From positions 2,046,001-2,110,000 of the forward strand of contig JAEUWY010000004.1 of assembly GCA_022059125.1 (NCBI GenBank): a DNA stretch of 64,000 nt. The letters are read 5' to 3'. Positions within the stretch are counted from its first letter, which is position 1, and each line of letters begins with the position of its first letter. This document shows, piece by piece, positions 44,962-55,114 of the stretch. This stretch comes from Corynespora cassiicola. Lineage: Eukaryota > Ascomycota > Dothideomycetes > Pleosporales > Corynesporascaceae. Below the pieces are notes generated by a model, which did no database searches, was not told the origin of the DNA, and saw only the letters and a list, made by a program, of their open reading frames with translations. The translations under genes and the position numbers were made by a program.

Positions 44962-46336
44962 ATGAGGTCTTGGTACCTCACAGCCTCCTTTGCAACCCTC
45001 CTCTCACCTACTTTGTGCCGCATCATCTGCATCAATCCTCCTCACCCCTACGATCTAAAGGCTCGAGCTGCCATCATGGATGTACATACACTTGCCCAGC
45101 ATGCCTCGATCCCTGAGCGTAGATGGGAAGGAAACGGTCCTGCTCCCGCCGATGATAGCAGTTGGAACAACTTCGTCTGCAAGGGCACCAAGCTACTCAA
45201 GGCGCTGAAGACCAAGGACGAAGAGAGAGCTGGCAAGTTGTTCAATCCTCCCATGATCTCAGTCGCGAGCAAGTTTCAAGACTTTCCCAAGGAATTCGAC
45301 GCCTGGGGCTATACCGAGATAAGCTACGACTGCGACATGTCGGAGCACCACTATGGTCTTGACCATGCCCTGATAAAACTCGCCGTTTCCAGCAACCCGA
45401 AGGACTGGGAATTTCGTGCCCGCATACACGGCTCTCTCGATGAAAAAGCCGGTAGTCTGGACAAGCAGGCATACAGTGGGCCGAACGGTCGAAAGCGGGT
45501 ACGTTACTCCTCTTGCGCTTTTTTTTTTAGCTCGGCAGTTTATAATTCCACTAGGTGATAGGGGCATTCTATGCCATGGCCTTGAACAAGAACAGTGGAG
45601 GTAAGATGTTACCCTCGCCGAGGTATACAGATCTATAAATTGACCCTACATCACAGTCATTGTCTTCGATAGGCGTTACAGTCCGACTCATGCGGCCAAA
45701 TACCGTAAACCCCCTGTCCAGGATTTGCCTGACCTCCAGCGTGGATCTGATGTGACCTGGGGAATCTGGAAGGAACACTCGGGCAACATGGTTGGCAAGA
45801 TCAACTACATCTTCTCATGGGCTTTAGAGGACCATGCTACACAGTCTGTCATCAAGCGTGTACTCAATTAGTACGTAGTATTCGGGTACAGAATTCACAA
45901 AGGTTATACTGATCTGGCCTCCTCTTTAGCCACGGCAAACAGCTTACCACTTGGCCGGGCGTTACCTTTGCAGCCAAGTCGGAAGATGGCAAAGCAATTC
46001 TAGGCACGTAAACTCGGAGCGCACATGACACGCAGCTAATACGATGAAGGCACACCTCACGGAGTCGCAGTCTCTCTCTTTTTGATCCAGCATCGGAAGG
46101 AGCTGGGTACCATGTCTGTGGAGGGAATAGACATCTTTCTTTCCAACAGCACCGAAGCTTCCCAGCCGAGCATCCTGTTCACCATCAAGGATCCCATGTG
46201 GATTGATATCTCCAAGGACGGCTTGCCTGGGCTATTCGCTTTTCCGCCGAGACCGCTTGGGGGTCCTGGTCCTCCAAAGGAACTTCCTTTGATGGTTGAA
46301 GCAGCAGGCGACAAATCAACTGGAACCATTGAGTAA
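44962..46336 (+). CDS. Secreted protein of unknown function, divergent from the chitinase-like gene
   Basis: Exons 44962-45498, 45555-45600, 45657-45870, 45930-46003 and 46050-46336 give 385 residues. A signal peptide covers about 1-19 (M-R-S-W-Y-L-T-A-S-F-A-T-L-L-S-P-T-L-C). The rest is globular, with blocks such as Y-D-C-D-M-S-E-H-H-Y-G-L-D-H-A and V-F-D-R-R-Y-S-P. I recognise no catalytic motif or family. The fourth intron (46004-46049) has no phase-compatible GT donor; the reading works only with a GC donor (TAG|GCACGT) and AG acceptor, since an in-frame TAA blocks alternatives. Its head-to-head placement suggests joint expression with the chitinase-like protein, perhaps as a wall-acting partner; that is inference. 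Confidence 0.78.
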
Positions 46337-46948
46337 AGTGCCTCAACTATAATTTAGGGTCATGTTGGAACCATAACTATTCACAATCAGTATCTATATC
46401 TTAACTATTTATAATATGCTGATTGTGATGTCACTGGCGAGCTTCACATTAATCCTGTGTGTTCCAGGTTGTCAGGTATCTACGTACAGACAATCCATTA
46501 ACTTTGAAACTTGGCGCAGAAACTGTTATTTCACAATCAAACATTCGTATCGCCTCAAGAGATGTATGATTAATGGAGGGATTCAGCCGGTTGAAAAGGG
46601 GATGTCACCGCTTAATGCACTAACCGCATGTGGGAGAGCGGGCCTTGGCCAGACGAGAGACCCCACCACTTGCATGTGGCTCAACCACATGGTGCATACA
46701 TTTGCCCCAGGTACACAACCATAATGCCGCTATCCCGCCATCATTGCTTTGTGATACTTGAGAAGCAATGTGGGGCATCCGGCCATTCCGCAAGCTACCC
46801 CGCTTTCCGCTGACTCGATCACCAATCGATTATATATACCAGCCCCTGCATTTCCGACCGTAATGCCATTGATTTCGATGTCCTAGATCTCTTGGATACG
46901 AGAGTTCACGAGTTTTTTTCTATGTATCCACATACGAATTGATCTGAA
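46337..46948. promoter_or_regulatory. P450 promoter region
   Basis: About 610 bases. A TATA box (TATATATACC) lies at 46831-46840, 109 bases before the ATG. A CGG-N5-CCG sequence is present near 46779-46789, but with a different spacing from the cluster element. No gene. Confidence 0.6.
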
Positions 46949-48588
46949 ATGGCGGTCATCAATGGGAATGCACTAATCATTGTATTGGTTGCCTCTATTT
47001 CGTATTATGGATGTCTCCTCATCTATCGCCTATTTCTATCTCCACTGGCCAAAATCCCGGGCCCTCCTCTTACACGAATCAGCAGCATACCTGAAGGGAA
47101 GGCTTTGAAAGAGAAGCGCCGCACGCGGTGGGTTGCTAGTCTTTTCCAGCAGCACCCGGGCACTGTCGCCGTACGCACGGGCCCGAACTCGGTGTCCTTT
47201 AACCACCCAGATGCTGTGAAAGCCATTTACGGTACGTGCTTTTCTAAACTAGATTTGTATCAATGTTCTGAAAATTTTGTAGGCCATGGAAAAGGTGGTG
47301 ACGGTTTTGGAAAGTCAAGCTGGTACGATGCCTTCTCTACGACCGGAGAATCCCTGTTTTCGACTCGTTCGAAGAAAAGACACACGACGAAGCGACGCAT
47401 GGTCGCGCATAGCTTCAGCGCTCAGTCGTTACTCTCATTCGAGCCTTTCATCGATAAGACCTTGGAAAAATTCATGAGCAAAATGGATCACTTTGCAGAC
47501 TTGCAGCAGCCTTTCAACATCTACTTTTGGTTTGAGCTTTTCACCATGGACCTGATGGGAGAATTGGCCCTGGGCAACAACTTTGGCGTATTAGATGCAG
47601 GAAAACCAGCCAGGTACTCGAATCTTGTTGAACAGTCTCAGCGCTTCGCCAGTTACAGTGGCCTGTTGCCTTTCGGGAAGCTGAACGTCAAAATACTTAG
47701 CTGGGTCCCGCTTCCGAGCATTCAGAAGCTATACAAATCCAGGCTCGAGTATCTAGACTATGCGAGGCAAGCCTTAGAAAGGAGATTCCGAGAAGACCAC
47801 AGCCAGTTTTTGCCGAGCGGTAAGCCGAGGCAAGACATTATGCAGAGATTCATTGAAGCGCAGGATCCGGAGACGGGAAAGAAGATGGGATTCGACGAAC
47901 TCAGAGCAGAAACCTCTTCACTCATGTATGTTTCCAGACTCAAAAACCATGGATGCACAAGACTGAATGGATATATAGGGTGGCTGGGGCTAGCACAGGC
48001 AGCGTCACTATGACCTGGATGATTTACTATCTCTGCAAGCAGCCAGACGTCAAAGCTCGCATCATGAACGAACTAGAATCAATGTTCCCAGATAACTCGA
48101 ATGGCTCCAGCACACTACCTTTTACGAAGTTGAACAAGTTAAGCCTTCTCGAACACGCAGAAATGGAATGTCTGCGTCTCCACCCCCCAATCGGCTACTC
48201 AATGCCGAGAGACACTCCAAGCAACGGAGCCCTCATTTCCGGGGTTTTCGTCCCAGGAGGCGTGGCGGTTGGCGTTCCTCCTGCTATCATAGGTCGCAAC
48301 GCAGCCGTGTTTCCAGACCCCGACAAGTGGGACCCCGACCGATGGAACGGCGAAAAGGGAGATCTCGCAACGATGAAGACATGCTTCCTAGGGTTTGGAT
48401 ATGGCAGCCGGCAGTGCATTGGAAGGAATGTGGCGACGAATTTCATCATGAAGATGATAGCGCAGCTATTATTACGTTATGATATTGAACTTGAAGATCC
48501 AGACTTGGTGCTGGGCACGAAGGAATTCACTATTTTGAAGCCGGACAGGGACTATAATGTTATTCTAAAACACAAAAAGGCTAATTAG
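46949..48588 (+). CDS. Cytochrome P450 monooxygenase
   Basis: Exons 46949-47231, 47283-47925 and 47979-48588 give 511 residues, the normal P450 length. An N-terminal membrane anchor (about 6-28) is followed by the hinge A-K-I-P-G-P-P-L. The I-helix A-G-A-S-T-G-S is formed across intron 2, the K-helix reads E-C-L-R-L-H-P-P, and P-D-P-D-K-W-D-P-D-R-W precedes the heme loop F-G-Y-G-S-R-Q-C-I-G-R (Cys about 455). It should be an ER-bound monooxygenase. It ends 133 bases from the convergent MFS gene and is the first member of the alternating cluster at 46.9-57.2 kb; its substrate may be the cluster's starting compound. It lacks the cluster promoter element in its own upstream region, so membership is uncertain. 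Confidence 0.92.
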
Positions 48589-48721
48589 GTGCAATATGGT
48601 CTCATTGACTAGCTCCTATCTATGTCTAAACCAATCTCTTCTCCCACAATCGATCATTAGTGAGAGAATGTGTCTGTCTCGTCCTACATGTGTGTGATGG
48701 AATATCATAGAATGAAGGGGC

Positions 48722-50414
48722 TTACAAGGCCCACTTCTTGTCTACCACCAATCCCTTATCAATTCTGCGATTACGATACGTGTAGAGCGCCACGAGCACC
48801 CCAGTAAGACAAGCTCCAACCAAAAGCAAAGATCCATTGACCCAATGACCGGTTGGATAACCCGTTTTCTGCTCCTCTGCCTTATAAATCCAGACACCCA
48901 AGATCTGTCCTGGCGCCCCAAATGAGATGTTGAGTGCCAGCGCGAGACCTTGGGCCGACGTTGACCGAAGGTTAGCCGACAGCCAGCCCAGAAGGATGGG
49001 AATTGTGGCAAAAGTACCACACGAAGCAATGACCAGACAGGCGTATCGAGATGTATAGGCATGCGGGGGTAGAGTAGCAGAGGCGATGAAGCCAGCAGCT
49101 CCAACGAGCATAAGGGCGATCGTGGTCATGGCTCGCTTTTCGTATTTGTCGCAGTAGAATGCGAGAGCAATGGTGACTGCAAAGGCAGCCGCATCTAAGA
49201 CATGGTCAGTGTCGAGTGGTTCCAAGCCTACAGGATCAGATACTTACAAGGCGGGACAGTCATGAGCTGCGCAGTAAGCGAGTCGTAGCCGAGCCCCTTG
49301 GTAATGGAAGGGGTGAAGAGAGATAAGCTGGAAAACGGGCAGGACTTGGAGAAGTAGACAATGTAGTGAATATATAGTCTCCAATCCAAGAGAACTTCCT
49401 TTGCGTCTGCCCAAGTCATGTGCGCAGCGCTGCCTTTGGATCCGTTGTGTTCCATTCGCAGCACGGCCAGCTCTCTTTCCTCGGCTGTCAAGAACGGGGC
49501 CGTTTCGGGAAAATCAGGAAGATAGAAGAATATGAAGATTCCGAAAAGAATCGACGGCGCTCCTTCCAGGATAAAGACTGCAATCGTGGTCAGCGGCCAG
49601 TCCTCGTTTAAAACCCTTACGAGTCGATTGTATGTGGAGCACACTCACGCCATCTCCAGCCTGAGACATTGGCCAACTGATTCATGTGCGAGATTCCGTA
49701 AGCTATAAGTCCGCCAAAGGCTCCTGCAAGCGTTGCAGTCGCATAGATGAAGGCCAAGCGAATCGATCGCTCATTCGCGCGATACCAAAACGAAATGTAA
49801 TAGGCAAGGCCAGGAGCGAGTCCAGCTTCAAACACTCCGAGGAAAAATCTAGCAGCAGTGATTCCGGCAAAGTTTTGCACGGAGCCTAGGCACATTGAAA
49901 TAGCGCCCCAGCAGCATAACAGCAGAGAGAACCACTTCGAGGGCCCCAGGCGCTTAAGAAATGTATTGGATGGGACCTCGAAAATGGTGTAAGCAACGAG
50001 GAATACCATGAGGGCGATGGAATATTCCTTGTTGCTGAGGCGTGTCTCAGTCATGAGGTCGTCATCAGTCTCGCTGTTCATGACTTTGGCGTTACCAATG
50101 TTGGATCGGTCGAGATAGGCAAGGAGGTACATTGTTGCACAGACTGGGATGAGACGAGTGTCTTGCTTTCGGAGGATGGCCTTGTTGGCAGTGGTGTCTT
50201 CTTGGCCTTCGAAACGATCTGCTACTTCATTTCCATCTGAATAGATGCCGCCCTATTTCGATATAGAAGTTAGCGGGGTTGTTCTGGATAAGAGAGCGTA
50301 GAAGAATTCTCTATCTTCACGAAGCTTGGAGCTTGCCTTTTCGAGCGCAGATGGCGAGTTTGCATCCTCAGTGTATGCTACAGAGGCATCGTCTTTCATT
50401 TCGTGTGGAGACAT
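48722..50414 (-). CDS. MFS organic-anion permease (Dal5/allantoate-pantothenate type)
   Basis: Exons 50321-50414, 49649-50236, 49248-49577 and 48722-49194 give 494 residues. The first intron is the least certain: a phase-1 GTGAAG donor with the acceptor at 50237; an alternative acceptor at 50253 would need a different donor. Segment 1 (V-C-A-T-M-Y-L-L-A-Y-L-D-R-S-N-I-G-N-A-K) carries the diagnostic D-R-S-N-I-G-N-A motif of the anion:cation symporter family (DAL5, TNA1, tartrate transporters). Later, G-W-R-W-L-F-I-L-E-G is restored across an intron. About twelve membrane segments. It likely imports a carboxylate by proton symport. It is divergent from the Zn2Cys6 gene over 236 bases containing one cluster element. 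Confidence 0.9.
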
Positions 50415-50650
50415 TATAAACAATTGTCACAGTAGATGGGATGCAATGAGATATCCAAGTTGCTGGAAATGCTAAAATTTTGCATTCGAAAATCCTTAGT
50501 TAAGTTTTCCAGTCCTCCACCTCACATTTACTCGAAATGTAGTGGGTCGAGGTTAGGGTTCGGGGCTCCGTCCGAAGAGCCAATCCACAGCACTAGTCTG
50601 AGTATGGGGTAGACGCGGGGTATCCGGGGAAAAGACGCTACTGTTTTTTC
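50415..50650. promoter_or_regulatory. Divergent promoter, MFS importer / Zn2Cys6 regulator
   Basis: 236 bases between the two start codons. It contains the cluster element CGGGGCTCCGTCCGA at 50561-50575. Confidence 0.75.
50561..50575 (+). promoter_or_regulatory. Cluster element copy 1 (CGG-N4-CCG-TCCGA)
   Basis: CGGGGCTCCGTCCGA matches the three copies in the aldolase/dehydrogenase promoter at all fixed positions: CGG, four bases, CCG, then pyrimidine-CCGA. An inverted CGG/CCG pair is the usual footprint of a Zn2Cys6 dimer. Confidence 0.6.
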
Positions 50651-52639
50651 ATGCCATTCAATCTTCGGTCGCATGGACTCCGAGAACTTTCTTCGATAAT
50701 GTCAGGGCCCTCACTCGAGACTAACGACCCATTTCATTACCGTGTTTTTGCCTGCGATCGGTGTTCTCGGCGGAAGCAGCGATGCGACAAAGTCCTGCCC
50801 ATATGCGGCCAATGCCTTGAATCACGGTCCTCATGTGTCGGATCCCAACGCGAGAACGGCGTTGTGCAGCTCAACGATAATGAAATCACCCGCAAAGGCT
50901 ATGTGACTTCTCTCCAAGAGCGGATTGCTAGCCTGGAACGACAAATTCAAGGGAGGGCCCTTTCCTCATCGACTTCTCCGCTGCGGCAACCGCTGGCAGA
51001 AAGCGCCGCTGGGGATGAAAACAATGCCATGGATTTAAATACTCTTGCCTTGAACGCCATGGCCGAGCCACGTGCTCGGATCAGCGAATCTTTACAGCAC
51101 CTCTCCATGTCCCGAGTCATAGCGGGTATGACTGAAACTTATGGTGGTGACCCTGAGAAAACCACAAGGATAGACTCTCTTTGGGATGGCATCGCAAAAT
51201 ACATACGCCATCCCGCCAGCCAGAGCGCTCGTCTGCATATCCAGCGAGGGGAAGCTTTAAAGGCTTTGGATGCTTATCTGGTTACTGTCGACTTTCGATT
51301 CCCGCGATTGCCAGTGGAGAAGGTAAGAGCAGGGATCGATGCGATTACTACTCCAGATGAGAGCACATATAGGCGTATGTACGCACGAGATCCAGCACAT
51401 GTCTTCATGGCCTACATGGTCATGGCAATTGTACCGCTTGTATCGGATGATTATCCAATTTCGCAGGGGTCCTTTGTTTCGATCCACCTCCTGGCGAAAT
51501 GCATGCGAGTTCTTGATCGCGTGTTTGGGCAGGAAGATGGAATTGATGTCATACAATGTCTACACCTATTGGTCATCTTCTCAATACATTGCTCTGCTGC
51601 GGGATCAGCTTGGCACCTCATCGGATTTGCCATCAGTAAATGTATTGCCTTGGGATATCATCGAGAAAAGCCCTTGTCGCAGAGCGAAAATCCCGAGGCT
51701 GTCGAACAGATGGAGCAACGCCGATGGGTTTTTTGGTGTTGCTATCTACTCGATCGACTGATTTGTAGTGCACTCGGTCGTCCATACTCAATAGATGATC
51801 GTTATATCAGTGTCGCGCTACCAGGAACTGATGGGAGATCCAGTGCTGAAAAGAGTCTGGACGAAACCTACAACATCCATCTTTTCCGATACGCGCAGTT
51901 CTTATCGAGAGCAGGCGATTCAACTCTGCCACCCAATTTTGAGGACAGTCTTAGTTGCTTGTTGCACTGGAGGAGTTTAGCGCCACACCTTGATGATAGC
52001 AAAGTCAGACAAGCACATCTACATCAAACTTCTCTTTTCCATACCTTGATGCTTCGCTTGGCTATCAATGAGATCGTTGTGGCATACACCGTTGAATCAG
52101 CAACAGATCCAGTCACGGTAGCGTATAGGAACGGCCAGGAATACCCCAGTATAAGAAGAGAGAAAGAGGTTGTCGAGAAGTTGAAGCTGGTGAAAATTGT
52201 TTGCGCAGCAGCTAAAAGCTTGGACAGACCTCACATGGCTGGCCGCCATTATCTGTCTCTTACCACTGGGTATAGCGCACTATCCATCGCTCTTGTCACC
52301 CTCTATATCCAAACTGTAGTATCTCTTCTGCTACAGACTGGTTTCAATCAAGCCAATGATATTTTGGGTTTACAGAATGTGTTGGAGATAGCCTACCAAA
52401 AGTTGGACATCGTCGGCCGTCAATTTCCGCGTCTACATGACTATCGAAATATGGTAGCTAGCTTGCGAAGAGTTGTCGATGGCCTCAATCATGTAACCGA
52501 TTTTAGCAACGGGATCAGTGGGTTGGAGGAGGCTGAGGCACAAGTCGTTGGAATCGGCCCTGACCATTTGAGACGATTGGGCCTGGCAATCATATTTCAA
52601 TTGAAACACGGCCATCAAAACCATCTTGTAGCTCTATAG
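50651..52639 (+). CDS. Zn2Cys6 transcription factor (cluster regulator 1)
   Basis: A single exon of 662 residues; an internal Met at residue 17 is an alternative start. The binuclear cluster is A-C-D-R-C-S-R-R-K-Q-R-C-D...C-G-Q-C-L-E-S-R-S-S-C (about 35-62). A linker and a coiled coil follow (L-Q-E-R-I-A-S-L-E-R-Q-I, about 88-99). The fungal-specific transcription factor domain spans about 210-560, with R-R-W-V-F-W-C-C-Y-L-L-D-R and G-R-P-Y-S-I-D-D as its hallmark block. It is nuclear and DNA-binding. Its position inside the alternating cluster, with a CGG-N4-CCG element in its own promoter, makes it the first candidate for the cluster regulator, possibly self-regulated. It ends only 22 bases before the convergent aldolase gene. 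Confidence 0.94.
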   Translation: MPFNLRSHGLRELSSIMSGPSLETNDPFHYRVFACDRCSRRKQRCDKVLPICGQCLESRSSCVGSQRENGVVQLNDNEITRKGYVTSLQERIASLERQIQGRALSSSTSPLRQPLAESAAGDENNAMDLNTLALNAMAEPRARISESLQHLSMSRVIAGMTETYGGDPEKTTRIDSLWDGIAKYIRHPASQSARLHIQRGEALKALDAYLVTVDFRFPRLPVEKVRAGIDAITTPDESTYRRMYARDPAHVFMAYMVMAIVPLVSDDYPISQGSFVSIHLLAKCMRVLDRVFGQEDGIDVIQCLHLLVIFSIHCSAAGSAWHLIGFAISKCIALGYHREKPLSQSENPEAVEQMEQRRWVFWCCYLLDRLICSALGRPYSIDDRYISVALPGTDGRSSAEKSLDETYNIHLFRYAQFLSRAGDSTLPPNFEDSLSCLLHWRSLAPHLDDSKVRQAHLHQTSLFHTLMLRLAINEIVVAYTVESATDPVTVAYRNGQEYPSIRREKEVVEKLKLVKIVCAAAKSLDRPHMAGRHYLSLTTGYSALSIALVTLYIQTVVSLLLQTGFNQANDILGLQNVLEIAYQKLDIVGRQFPRLHDYRNMVASLRRVVDGLNHVTDFSNGISGLEEAEAQVVGIGPDHLRRLGLAIIFQLKHGHQNHLVAL

Positions 52640-52661
52640 CAACATTTGATTACTCTATACA

Positions 52662-53580
52662 TTATATCAAACTCAAAACTGCATCAGTAGCTTTCTTTCC
52701 CGCTCCACTAATCAGCCCAGAGTCCTGCTGCACGAGTAAAAACCCTGCACCGAGCTCTTTTATGGCCCACTTCTGTATCTCGGGCGCATCATAGATGCCT
52801 GCAAGCCCAAAGACCTTTCCATTATTTTTGCAGGCTTTGCTCACACTCTCCAGTGTTTTGCGGAACTTTTCGTCTGTGAACTGTCCGGGGATGCCAAGCT
52901 CGATAGACAAGTCATTGGAGCCAATCAGAAGAACGTCAACGCCATCGACTGCGGCAATTTCATCGACATGTTCGATGCTTTCCACTGTCTCGATCATTAA
53001 GATCACCGAGGAACCGTGCGCGTTTGTCTGCTCGACTATCGTTTGAATGGGTGTGGTTCGCAAGCCAAAGAGTGGGAGTTGACCTGTCATGGAGCGGGAG
53101 CCATGCGGCGGGTACTTTGAAATGGAAACGGCTGCACGCGCGTCGTCTAAACAATTTCAATTCCGTCAGTAATTTACTTGTTACTAGAGATTGCTAAAGA
53201 ATGTCTCACCTCTATTGCGTATATGGGGAAATACAACACCCATCGCACCCCCATCCATCACTCTCTGCACATATCCATCCCCGCATTGATAGGGAACGCG
53301 GACAAAGGGTGTAATTCCTATTTGAAGTGCCGCGGCACAATGCTGACTGGCGTCATTGATAGATAGTACGGAGTGCTCGAGGTCAATAAAGAGAGCATCG
53401 AAACCTCCATTTTGCGCCAACTGAACGACGGCAGGGTTGGTCACTAGCCTTATTCCAAAGGCCTGGTTTCGTGTTAGACATTGCACAAATCGCTCATATT
53501 GCGGGCCAAGTGGAGGGGATTCGAACCTTACACAGGCTTCTACGAGCCACGGCTGTCTGCAACGCATTCACAATCGACAT
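52662..53580 (-). CDS. HpcH/HpaI-family aldolase (2-oxo-3-deoxy/4-hydroxy-2-oxo acid type)
   Basis: Exons 53527-53580, 53210-53462 and 52662-53146 give 263 residues, the normal size. The N-terminal exon (M-S-I-V-N-A-L-Q-T-A-V-A) joins in phase to A-F-G-I-R-L-V-T-N-P. F-D-A-L-F-I-D-L-E-H-S is the family's strand with the metal and substrate residues (usually D-x-E-H). V-I-L-M-I-E-T-V-E-S supplies the metal-binding Glu, and V-D-V-L-L-I-G-S-N-D-L-S the metal-binding Asp. This class II, divalent-metal family cleaves 4-hydroxy-2-oxo acids or 2-oxo-3-deoxy acids to pyruvate and an aldehyde (for example semialdehydes or tartronate semialdehyde). It shares a 505-base promoter with the dehydrogenase, suggesting consecutive steps. 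Confidence 0.92.
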
Positions 53581-53670
53581 TGTTGTTATTAGAGCAAAAG
53601 AAGTTTGAGATATGCTAGTGATCTGGCATAAACACTTTGTATATACGTTCGCAGCGCACAAAACCCATCT

Positions 53671-53685
53671 CGGTGGTCCGCCCGA
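53671..53685 (+). promoter_or_regulatory. Cluster element copy 2
   Basis: CGGTGGTCCGCCCGA; CGG-N4-CCG followed by CCCGA. Confidence 0.65.
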
Positions 53686-53817
53686 AAAGTCACATTCTGT
53701 GCTCGATATTTTCACACGCGGAACAACCAATTACCATCTGGCGAGAGGACCCGTTTAGACTCTGAGTATATAGTGGGTTATCCGGAATATGACTTCCAGG
53801 GCGTGTAAATTCCGATT

Positions 53818-53832
53818 CGGTGGCCCGTCCGA
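53818..53832 (+). promoter_or_regulatory. Cluster element copy 3
   Basis: CGGTGGCCCGTCCGA; same orientation as copy 2, 147 bases downstream. Confidence 0.65.
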
Positions 53833-53855
53833 CCAGATGTGAGCCACATAAATTT

Positions 53856-53874
53856 CGGACGGTGGTCCGCCCGA
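53856..53874 (+). promoter_or_regulatory. Cluster element copy 4, with extended palindrome
   Basis: CGGTGGTCCGCCCGA at 53860-53874 is identical to copy 2. With the preceding bases it forms the perfect inverted repeat CGGAC-GGTG-GTCCG (53856-53869). Confidence 0.65.
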
Positions 53875-54085
53875 GAAGCCGAGGACCATGCGCTAGCTTC
53901 TGGCTTATCGCTCCGTAACAGGAGCTACAGTAGGGTGGGAAGCGGCAGTTGGTGCGAAAGACTATCTTTCGTGATATAGATTGACACACAATATAAAGGG
54001 CTGTGGGCTTTAGAGGGGCTGCCTTCGACTCGGGCGATTTCAATATTTCAAGTTCGCATTACGATCCACCACGGCTCTCGTCGAC

Positions 54086-55066
54086 ATGGCACCATATCTT
54101 TCTACAACCGAATCTGCTGCCCCAACGAAGCGCGAAAAACTTTACATTCTTAGCGAATTCCATCCTCAAGCTGTTAAATATGCCCAATCCCTATTCGACT
54201 GCGTCCTTCACACCGACCCCGAAGCCGCAGAGTGGCGCTCGCGGGCGACAGCGATTCTGATCAAAGACTACTACATCACCGAAGAGGACCTTCTTGCAGC
54301 ACCGCAACTCCGGGTCATAGGAAAACAAGGCGTTGGCCTTGACAAAGTCGATGTCGAAGCATGTGAGCGGCACAACGTCAAGATCTGTAACACGCCTGGC
54401 GTAAACGCCAGCGCAGTCGCAGAGATGGCCCTCTGTCTCGCCTTCAGCGTTGCGCGCAATGTTCCAGATCTCATCATACGCCAGCGCATTGACGGCGAGG
54501 TCATTCGGAAGGAAACAATATCAGGCCTTTTGCTCTCCAACAAGACCATTGGCGTTGTCGGTATGGGGAACATTGGTCAAGCAGTCGCTCGCATGTTCGT
54601 TGGGGGGCTTGGTGGGTCCATTGTTTCCTACGATCCATATTGGCCTACAGAGGGTACGGTGTGGGATCCCATCCCCCATAGGCGCGTCCATGATCTTGGA
54701 GAGTTACTGGAGGTTTCGGATGTTGTTACTCTACATGTGCCTCTTACACCGACGACGAAAAACTTGATCGGATACAAACAGCTACAGCGCATGAAGCGAA
54801 CAGCCATTTTGCTTAACACGGCGCGTGGGGGTATTGTCAATGAAGAAGAGCTAGCAGACGCATTAAAAGAAAGGTTGATTTGGGGTGCAGGATTTGACTG
54901 CCATGCCGTCGAACCACCTCCCTCGGGCAAGTACGAGAGACTCTGGAGTAGTCCAGGGTTTGTGGGAACACCACACATTTCTGCAGCGGTGGATGAGACG
55001 CAGATAGCAACTATAAATGCGGCCACAGATGGTGTATTCAACTTCCTTCGCAAAGGGAATTCGTAG
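54086..55066 (+). CDS. D-2-hydroxyacid dehydrogenase (phosphoglycerate/hydroxypyruvate-type)
   Basis: A single exon of 326 residues. The substrate-domain block G-K-Q-G-V-G-L-D-K-V-D and N-T-P-G-V-N-A-S-A-V-A-E are intact. The Rossmann loop is G-V-V-G-M-G-N-I-G-Q-A-V, followed by an acidic residue in S-Y-D-P-Y, suggesting NAD(H) preference. The catalytic triad is visible: Arg in N-T-A-R-G-G-I-V, Glu in H-A-V-E-P-P, His in G-T-P-H-I-S. It would reduce a 2-oxo acid or oxidise the matching D-2-hydroxy acid in the cytosol. It is paired head-to-head with the aldolase. Unlike the dehydrogenase at 20.3-21.7 kb it has no introns, and the two are not close copies. Confidence 0.93.
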   Translation: MAPYLSTTESAAPTKREKLYILSEFHPQAVKYAQSLFDCVLHTDPEAAEWRSRATAILIKDYYITEEDLLAAPQLRVIGKQGVGLDKVDVEACERHNVKICNTPGVNASAVAEMALCLAFSVARNVPDLIIRQRIDGEVIRKETISGLLLSNKTIGVVGMGNIGQAVARMFVGGLGGSIVSYDPYWPTEGTVWDPIPHRRVHDLGELLEVSDVVTLHVPLTPTTKNLIGYKQLQRMKRTAILLNTARGGIVNEEELADALKERLIWGAGFDCHAVEPPPSGKYERLWSSPGFVGTPHISAAVDETQIATINAATDGVFNFLRKGNS

Positions 55067-55114
55067 GCAGCAAAAAAAAGTTGTACGCTATCGAAATAGG
55101 CTTTTCGTCTCTGG

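Larger units (their letters stand above)
53581..54085. promoter_or_regulatory. Divergent promoter, aldolase / 2-hydroxyacid dehydrogenase
   Basis: 505 bases with three direct copies of the cluster element (53671-53685, 53818-53832, 53860-53874) and a TATA box (ATATAAAGG) at 53991-53999, about 90 bases before the dehydrogenase ATG. Confidence 0.8.

Noticed and set aside
46779..46790. CGG-N5-CCG in the P450 promoter as a fifth cluster element
   Set aside because: The spacing is five instead of four and the YCCGA extension is missing.
53480..53530. B-box-like GGTTCGAATCC on the minus strand, suggesting a tRNA
   Set aside because: It is the start of the first aldolase intron; flanking bases cannot form a five-pair T-arm and no A-box or acceptor stem is present.
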